Source: Sphaerosporella brunnea
Lineage: Eukaryota > Ascomycota > Pezizomycetes > Pezizales > Pyronemataceae
Direction of reading: 5' to 3'
Assembly (NCBI GenBank): GCA_008704415.1
Contig: VXIS01000039.1
Location: 62,001-126,000 of the forward strand
Length of the DNA stretch: 64,000 nucleotides
Under the pieces are notes generated by a model. The model was not told the origin of the DNA. It ran no database searches and saw only the letters and a list, made by a program, of their open reading frames with translations. Made by a program: the position numbers and the translations under genes. Shown here piece by piece: positions 57,112 to 64,000 of this stretch. The number at the start of each line of letters is the position of its first letter. Positions within the stretch are counted from its first letter, which is position 1.

Positions 57112-60100
57112 CTATTCAATCACCTCCACGGGCTTCTCTCCGGGTATCGACTTCAACGCTTCGAGTGCCCTGGGCGCTGGTCAGCTTACTCGCACCTAGT
57201 ATAGCAACCAAGAAATGAAGGCTAACCTCTTGCCGTCCTCCGCCATGTCTGTATTCATGTCTTCAAGAATTGAGAGGTCGTTGGTTATTCTGGAGATCTG
57301 TGTCGCAGTTAGCATGAAATCCTGAAGTAATACCATGTCGCTGCAAGATAAACTAAATCCGAGGAAATAAAACAAGGAAAAAGACACCACATTCAAAAAA
57401 ACGGGCATCTGACAATTGCAACAACATCCTTGTCCTCCATATCACCGCCAGAAGGGTAATTCGAACGGGGATCGCCAGCATCGCCGGTGCGTGTGCTCAC
57501 CTCGGCATCACTAATTCCATTGGTTCCGGCTCCAGCTCCTCTCGCAAGCCGAGCTTCTGCCAATTCCGCTTCCAAAACCTTCACTTTGGCCTCATACTCG
57601 TTCTTCACATTGTCTATGGCGGCTTCCTTCTCCTTTGCCAGAGATTGAGCAAGGGCGAGCTTCTCCTTCAGGCTAGGAAGTTCGGTCTCGTATTCATGCA
57701 CTTCCTCGGTGAGCTTCTCGACCGTTGTTTCCTTCTCCTGCAACGCTTTGTCGGTTTCGTTGATCTTATCCTCCAGCGCTTTCCTCGCCTTCTCAACCTC
57801 CGCGACTTCGATAGCTGCCTTCTCAACCACTTCAGCCACCGCATCCTCCTTCTCCTTTGATGCCTGGGCCAACTTGTCAGCAAAGTCTTTCAAAGAAGCT
57901 TCGGTACAAGTTTTCTGGGCCGCAATGGCAGTTTGTAACTCAGCAGCTGCAGCTTCGATTGCAGCTTCCTTTTCCGACTTGGTCTTTGCGAGTTCTTCGG
58001 CTAGCGCGGCTAGATCGTTGCTTGCGGCTTCCTTTGAGGCCTTGACATCACCCAACTGTTCAGACAGCTCTTCCAAGTCCCTCAACGCGCTTTCCTTGGC
58101 AGCCGTTGCAGCTGCCAACTCCGTAGAGAGTGATTCGAGTTCTTTAGAGCTACCGTCGTTCGCAGACTTGATAGCGGCAATCTCCTCCGACAAAGCCTGC
58201 AGCTGCTGGTCGACGGCTTCTTTGGCAGCCTTTGCATCCGCAACCTCCTTCTCCTTTAAGGCCTGGACAGCGGCGAGCTCTTCCGACAACTTTTCTACCT
58301 GCTTAGTGATATCATCCTTCTCGGACATAGCGGCGGCAATCTCTTGGTCGAGTCTCTCCACTTCCTTTGCTGCAGCATCTCGCGCGGACATGATATTATC
58401 CATCTCACCAGTCAGAGTGTCAAGTTGCTTCTTAAGAGCCCCTTTCGCCTCCCTCTCGTCATTGAGTTGTTCTGTCAAACCGGCACTGGTGGCATCCCCT
58501 TCGGAAAATCGTTTCTCCATATCTGTGATTTTCTCTCGCTGGGATGCAACCGTTCGCTCCAGGTCCTCAATCTGAGATGTATATACCTTTTCTAGAGACT
58601 CCAGAGACAACACAGTACCCTGCAATTTATCATTAAGCTTGGCCTTCTCTGTCTCAAGCGACTCTTTTTCAAACTTGAACCGCGCAACCTGTGACTCCAC
58701 GGTTGCAAAAGAATTCTGCAGGTCGGCAAGTTCCCGGGCAACGTCGTCACGTTCCTTCATCAGCTTCATCGCTTGCTCTTCGTTTGCGCTCTGAGCCTGT
58801 TTCAAGGCGTTGTTCAGCTCCTCGACATCGGATGCCTTCGGCGCCGCCGCGAGGCTAGCCTCCAACGTTGATTTCGCATCCCGCTCGGCCGCGATTTCAG
58901 CTTGGAAGACAGCGACGGCTTCACTGTGCTCTTTCAAGGCATGCTCAAGCTGGGCAACAAGCTCATCATGCTTCACACTGAGAGCGTTGTACTTCTCATC
59001 TTCTTGGGCCGCAAGAGTGGCACGAAGACCATCGAGAGCTTCTTCATGGGTGGCCGCCTGCGCCTGGAGAGCATCGGCATGCTTTTCGTTTAGAGAAACA
59101 ATTTCCTTTACCATGACTTTTAGCATGTACTTATCATAACCACAGAAATCAACGAACCTGAGCTTTCGCGATTAGGGCTTCGGATGCTGCCACAAGCTGG
59201 TTGTTCAGCTCCATCAACTTATCACCCTTCGACTGATAAACTGCTTAGTAACAGGTACGCGTATACCATCGGGCGGAATAAGTTACCATGACATCACTGT
59301 TGAGAGCATCAATGGTAGCTTTGAGAGCGCCAACTTCCTCGGAGCCTTTTTCGCCATCTAATTTCAAGCTCTCGAGCTGCGCAGCCAAAGCTTTGGTTTC
59401 CTCTGCGTTCGCGGCCTGGACTTGAGCGAGCTTCTCGGCCCATACCTTCTCCTTCTCTTCCTTACTGGATGCAGCTTCAATCTTAAGAGCCTCGATGGCC
59501 TCCTCAAACGATTTCTGTTTTTGCTGATGCTCGTTCCTGATGGCTTCGATCTCCTCGTCGCGAGCCTTGTGTATAGCCTCTATCTGCGCGGCAGCCTCCT
59601 GCTGAGCCTTTTCCAGAGCCGTTTGATGTTCCATCTTTGTGCGTTCCAAGGCTTCCGAAGCTGTTGTCAGCTGCCGCGCAAGAGTCTCCGAGCCTTGTGC
59701 AAGCTCGGCCTGATGAGCTTCCTGAAGTTGCTCCAATTTTTGCGTGGCCTCTAGAAGTTGAGAGTCATGTGCTTGCTTCAAGGCAGTGATTTTCTCATCG
59801 AACTCCCTCTGCTGCTCATCCGATACCTTCTGCAATTCGTCTTGGAGGCTCTTGATCACACTGTTAAGACCATCGATTTCGTGCTGCCGACTGTCAAGGA
59901 GCTGAGTTTGTTTCTCCGCTTCCTCCTCCAAAGATTTTTTGAGCTCTTCGGCAGCTGCTTTCTGTGTGGTCACCTCGGCGTTTAATGCCGCAATAGCCTC
60001 GGCGTGACTGGAATCATCAGAAGACGATTTGGCCTCGAATGCTTTGATTCTCTGCTTCAAATGTCAATTTTCAATGCCGATACTCAACAGACCAAAGAAG

Positions 60101-61356
60101 ATGTTACCTCTTCGTATTCCTGCGTCAGCTTCTCGATGCGCTCAGCATTCGATGCGTTCAAGGCCTCGAGCTGTTTCTCGAAGTCGGCAATCTTGCTCAA
60201 AAGCTCTTCTTCTTTAGCCGCGAACTGAGATTTCAGTGCCTCCATCTCCTCGGCATGCTTGGCGAGGAGTATGTCGGAACCTGAATTATCGTCCACCGAA
60301 GATCCCTCTATCGCAGCTTGAGACTGAGCTAGGAGTTGCGCCTTTTCTGCAGTAAGAGCATCAATCTACTGATAATTAGCATAACGTCTGTTCTGGGCGT
60401 AAATATGACAAACATACCGATTCTTGCAGTTCGGAGACTGTCTTGGCCTTTTTCTCCAACTCCGCCATGGCCGCTTCGAGATCAGCCTCGGTCTTTTGCT
60501 TCTCGGCCTGAAGCTTTTCCAGAGCCGCCGAATCGATCTCAGCCGATGTTCCGTTCGGAGAAACTTCTCCGACTTCGCCACTGGCCCCCTTCAACCTTTC
60601 AAGCTCCGCCTGCAAGCCCGCCATTTGCTCCTGGGCCACAGAATACTTTGTTCTCAAGGTCTCCAACTCTTTCACGGCTGCAGGTCCGAATGACGCAGAA
60701 GGGACCCTGCTACCACCAGGAGGGCTCATGGCCCCAGGTTTCTTGACAGCACCAGCCACGGAGGATGCGCCAGTCAGTCTCGGCTTCACTGGAGAGGTAA
60801 CATCGCCCCTGGTCGAAGATGTATTTCCGCCTCCAGATACCCTGCTCGAGGAGCTGGTTGTAGAAGAGACCGATGGACGAGACCGATGCGCAGAAGCCGC
60901 CGCGCTCGACACGGAGGCCGGGTTTGCGCGAGCAGTGGTTGCGGTGGTAACAGTGGGCGGGATAGAGGAAACCCGGCGTTGGGCGTTAACCGAGGGAGGT
61001 CTCTTTTCGGGGGTCCCTGGAGTGGCGGCGCGCGCGGTAGCGGCGGTAGTAGTAGTCCTCTTTATTCCGGTGGTCGGTGTGGAGGAGGTTTTGGAAGCGG
61101 ACTCCCTTCCGGCCGCCGAAGGGGTTTTGCGGACCGGTGCAGCTGCAAGACCGGATCTTGACGGCGGCTTCTGCAAACTTGCCGTGCGAGATGTTGCAGT
61201 GTTTAGACTCGAACTCGCAGCAGTAGTAGCTGACGGTCGAGTACTGGTTGTAGCAGGGCGCCTGGCGGCACCGCTCACCACTGGCTTCCGCGACGTGGGC
61301 TTCACCGGAGAAGCCGTGGCGGCACTCGGGGGACGTTGAGAAGCTTCTTCAGACAT
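57112..61356 (-). CDS. Large coiled-coil protein (M-protein-repeat / golgin-like)
   Basis: Seven exons: 61356-60418, 60365-60108, 60054-59287, 59232-59158, 59105-57403, 57340-57227 and 57169-57112 (1304 residues). The first 230 residues are basic, Ser/Thr/Pro/Ala-rich and disordered, with SPVKP motifs (residues 16-20 and about 190-194) like CDK sites or microtubule-binding linkers. From about residue 235 to 1200 the sequence is almost continuous Glu/Lys/Ala heptad coiled coil. The C-terminus is a short conserved-looking helical block (DMVLLQDFMLTATQISRITN ... RALEALKSIPGEKPVEVIE). I cannot assign a function; a golgin/tether or microtubule/spindle-pole scaffold is possible. The acceptor of intron 4 (59106) and the donor of intron 5 (57402) were chosen by frame and length and are less certain. 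Confidence 0.8.
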
Positions 61357-63319
61357 TATACTCGACGATAGGTATTGCGGAGGAGTAACGAGACGGACAG
61401 GAATGGAATCGTAAAAAAACGAGCACTCAAAAAAAATAAAAAATTGAACACAGTTCTAAACGATCGAAAGACTGCAGCAAAAAAAACAAATCCCAGTTGT
61501 CAGCTGAACGATCTAGGCGCACATGTGTTTTGTTTTCTTGCTTGGGTTCTGCTCGATGCGGCTTCAAACAAAGACAAGTTTTCTTTCTTTGCGCCGGTCC
61601 CACCGAGATCAACAGATACGGGGGAGCGATGAGGGGAAGAGAGGGGGCAGGATGAGGTGGGGCGGGGAGGCTGCTGTGCTCCCACCACCACCTGAGTGTC
61701 GGGTTTGATTGGATAAAGCGACTTACCCGTTGATAACAATTAGCGAATAGGTATAGCAAAAACGGTGTTTGGTGGTGTTTGGTGGTGTTTGCTGTTTGCC
61801 GTTTGCCGTTTGAATTGCTGCAAGTTCAACGTTGAAAGAATTATTATATTATATGTTGAACCGGCGTCAATAAGGAGCGTGCTGAAGATTTGCGGCGTCA
61901 CGGGGAAAGGAGGATGAGGGGAAGGATAGGTGGTGGACGTCGAGGGTAAGGTAGGGGAAGAAGGAAGACAGGATTAGGGGAGGAAGGTATGTGTAGGGAG
62001 GGAGGAAGGACGATACCCAGCCAGACGGGAATGGTATGATGAGATGTGGGATTTAGTACGTCTTGTGCTCTTTTCTTTTCTTTTCCCTCTTTCTCAAGAA
62101 CTCCCTTCTTCTGAGCGCCTCCTCCTCTCTCTCCACCTACTTCAGCATCTATCCCCAGGGGAAAACTGCCAGGGGACCCTTCTCGACCCGCCGCCCCCTT
62201 TGCGAGCTGCGATTTTGGTTTGGTGCAGCATGACCGGCCCGCTTTCTCTGCCATTACTCGTTAAAACGCATCCGCAATTCTACTAGGTATTACCTCTACG
62301 TTTTTCCTCGTTTGTCCACCCCTATCTTGCTCTTCCGCCTCCTTCTCTCCCTTCCGCCACTGCCCATTTCCATGCCTAGGATCAACCATCAACCACCTCA
62401 CTGGTGGATGCAGGTAACATTCAGATGGATACTTGGTAGCCTCTCGTTTGACGTTCAACTGATCGGCCGACCCGTTCACGTTTGCGCGTCGTCGCGCTGC
62501 AGGGAGCCGCCTTCCTCCACGTCTCTGGCTCGCGGATACGGTCAGGTATATAGATAGATACATAGAACAGCAGCCGATGATAGGTGCAGATGTCCACAGG
62601 TAGTTGTACTCCCAGGAAAGCTTATCACAAATCTATGGCCTGAATCTGTGACTTCGATGTACCACAAAAGGCCACTTGATGCCCCCACTAGAGTAGATAG
62701 CGTGGGCATTTACGCGAAGTAGCCGCAGGATTCGGCAGGAAGGACGCCAAGACATTTTCGAGAGAGAGTGGCTCCTCCTGTAGAGTACTGGAGTGCAGTT
62801 TTCTGTCTACACAGACAGAGAAGCCTCTTCCGGATTCCATCACATCGGATCTCCGACATTTTGTCCGCTCGACTCTACATACTCTATTGTAGGATGTATT
62901 TCTCCCACCGGGACGTCCATAGCCATCCGCACCGATTTTGCATGCTTCCCATCCCGCTTCGTGCGTTGGCATCCCGTGCCCCTTGTCGACGACTGCATCT
63001 GCTTGCAGGACACCTATGCGAGCTGCACGTTCTAAAAAGTCATCGGATTTGGCAGCCTTTTCCAACCAGCCGGATGTCGTCGCGTACCGCATCCCAAAAG
63101 ATGCTGTTTGATGAGATAGGGAGATCGATCAAGGCTTGAAAGCTAGTCAGATCGTAGAATCAGCTCACATAAGCGTCTTTGTAAACATTTTCAAAAGGGC
63201 GAAGAAAACTGTTTGAGTCGAAACACGCCGTTTTGGTGTGTTTCCCTCGTCAAATACTGTCTGGGTACAATAACTGGTATTCAACCGGAGAAATTTTTAT
63301 CCGTACTATCCACCCACAA
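61357..63319. promoter_or_regulatory. Upstream region of the coiled-coil gene and 3' flank of the PTPA gene
   Basis: About 2 kb. Contains a tandem GGTGTTTGGT-type repeat followed by GTTTGCC units (61765-61812) and purine-rich stretches (61900-62010). ORFs at 62312-62557 and 62688-63092 are not supported by any recognised feature. No gene is claimed. Confidence 0.5.
61765..61812 (+). repeat. Short tandem GTTTG repeat
   Basis: Three GGTGTTTGGT-type units followed by GCTGTTTGCCGTTTGCCGTTTG. It lies about 400 bp upstream of the coiled-coil gene start. Confidence 0.8.
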
Positions 63320-64000
63320 CTACCTCGTCCTCGATGGCCGTCTTCCACTCAAATCCCCCGTCTCTGCTACCCTTACTCCACCTGTTCCAATACTCCCTCT
63401 CCTCTCATCTTCACAACTAGCACCTCCCATAGCCTGCGCCCGCGCTGAATCTGGACTACTTGTTCTTCTGGGCCCTAACTGAGCCTCTGTCCTCACGTTC
63501 GCCCCCTCTGCCTCCCTATCCTCCCCTTTTTTTGGCGTTCCTGGTCCTGGGTCGGCCCAAGGAGCTTTGGTGTCGAGCCCGTCCAACTGCAAAATTGGAG
63601 GTGGATGGGCTGATGACATGCCTGCAGAAGTCGGAAAGGCCGGCGGCTGTGGTGCAGCCCAGGGCGCACGAGTTATTGCTGGTTGGGGACTGGACAGTGG
63701 AGTGCTCCTGGAAGAGGCATCTGTTATCCAGGGCGCGCGAGTCACTGCTGGCTGAGGTGTTGCAGGACTGCTTGACGAAGCCCACGGCGCCCGGGTTGTG
63801 GCAATTGGTGGGGCAGAACCCCCAGACATCTCAGTCTTTTTAGTCGCTGAAGATTCCAAATTCTGAGAGGTGCTGGGCCATTTGAATATACTTCCAAAGC
63901 GGAAGTGTTGCACGACCGGAAACTTTCCAAGTACTTCTTTATCGTACATCTTAAGCATGCCCTGTCGACTGATTAGCACGAAGGGACTCGAGTAACTAGG
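63320..64000 (-). CDS. RRD1: PP2A phosphatase activator (PTPA; Rrd1-like), C-terminal part only
   Basis: Peptidyl-prolyl isomerase-type activator of PP2A-family phosphatases. Only the last exon (63961-63320, 213 residues) is inside; its acceptor is marked by GCTAATC and GACAG just upstream (63962 onward is intron). The exon starts with the PTPA C-terminal core, [20 protein letters not shown] followed by RFGSIFKW. After it comes a roughly 180-residue Pro/Ala/Ser-rich tail containing four (T/K)(R/K)APW repeats ([27 protein letters not shown]). Such a long tail fits the Rrd1 branch of filamentous fungi better than Rrd2, which usually stops near the core. Truncation is due to the window edge. Confidence 0.85.
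   Translation of the reverse strand, partial: PSYSSPFVLISRQGMLKMYDKEVLGKFPVVQHFRFGSIFKWPSTSQNLESSATKKTEMSGGSAPPIATTRAPWASSSSPATPQPAVTRAPWITDASSRSTPLSSPQPAITRAPWAAPQPPAFPTSAGMSSAHPPPILQLDGLDTKAPWADPGPGTPKKGEDREAEGANVRTEAQLGPRRTSSPDSARAQAMGGASCEDERRGSIGTGGVRVAETGDLSGRRPSRTR

Noticed and set aside
62688..63092. 134-residue minus-strand ORF near the coiled-coil gene promoter
   Set aside because: No recognisable features, and overlapping plus-strand ORFs of similar length argue against real coding.

Overview
The window is nuclear DNA of a filamentous ascomycete (Pezizomycotina-type). Genes are compact and packed on both strands, and almost all are split by roughly 80 short introns (mostly 47-70 bp, with GT...AG ends and CTAAC/CTGAC-like branch sites). 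The gene set is fungal: a GPI-anchored yapsin, Pet127, Zds1, Hse1, Ste20/PAK, DUF2015 and an Ecm16/Dhr1 helicase. I cannot place it below subphylum. Exon junctions below were chosen by reading frame, splice signals and remembered family consensus. For every complete spliced gene the exon lengths sum to a multiple of three.

Layout: 1-2.3 kb, 3' part of RCE1 (CAAX protease) converging with RFC4 (clamp loader). 2.3-7.26 kb, gene-empty island with a 423-bp TIR element, a tandem repeat and degenerate inverted repeats. 7.3-9.3 kb, yapsin-type aspartic protease. 10.3-14.3 kb, DEAH helicase ECM16. 14.8-15.3 kb, DUF2015 membrane protein. 16.2-18.1 kb, SIZ/PIAS SUMO ligase. 18.6-19.0 kb, small nucleolar Ybl028c-like protein. 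20.5-22.9 kb, PET127. 24.2-27.7 kb, PH plus leucine-rich-repeat protein. 28.9-29.7 kb, TRS33. 30.0-31.4 kb, malate dehydrogenase ending in AKL. 32.8-33.3 kb, proteasome chaperone 3. 33.6-34.7 kb, purine nucleoside phosphorylase. 35.3-37.3 kb, uncharacterised disordered protein. 37.6-38.7 kb, F-actin capping protein alpha. 39.0-39.4 kb, Bet1/Sft1 SNARE. 41.4-44.2 kb, STE20. 45.6-47.9 kb, HSE1. 49.5-52.3 kb, ZDS1. 54.1-56.4 kb, GEM1/Miro. 57.1-61.4 kb, large coiled-coil protein. 63.3-64.0 kb, C-terminal part of a PP2A activator (PTPA/RRD).

Most genes are housekeeping: replication, rRNA processing, sumoylation, vesicle traffic, actin and polarity, mitochondria, proteasome assembly. I see no secondary-metabolite cluster, CRISPR array, rRNA or tRNA. 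The polarity and actin theme (capping protein, PH-LRR protein, Ste20, Zds1, a PP2A activator) is notable but may be chance.

The most unusual material is non-coding. A set of short palindromic elements flanked by TA (119, 135, 277 and 423 bp) resembles Tc1/mariner-type MITEs. One 119-bp element occurs twice in opposite orientation, 8.6 kb apart. It carries three AGTGACTT octamers spaced exactly 21 bp apart, and each copy lies 6-7 bp from a different palindromic element. G/C homopolymer tracts of 12-17 nt recur in non-coding DNA, two of them inside introns. Gene-level surprises are a GC-AG intron in DUF2015, a probable 12-nt first coding exon in ZDS1, a PTS1-like tail on malate dehydrogenase and a three-exon SNARE gene too small to show as a long ORF.
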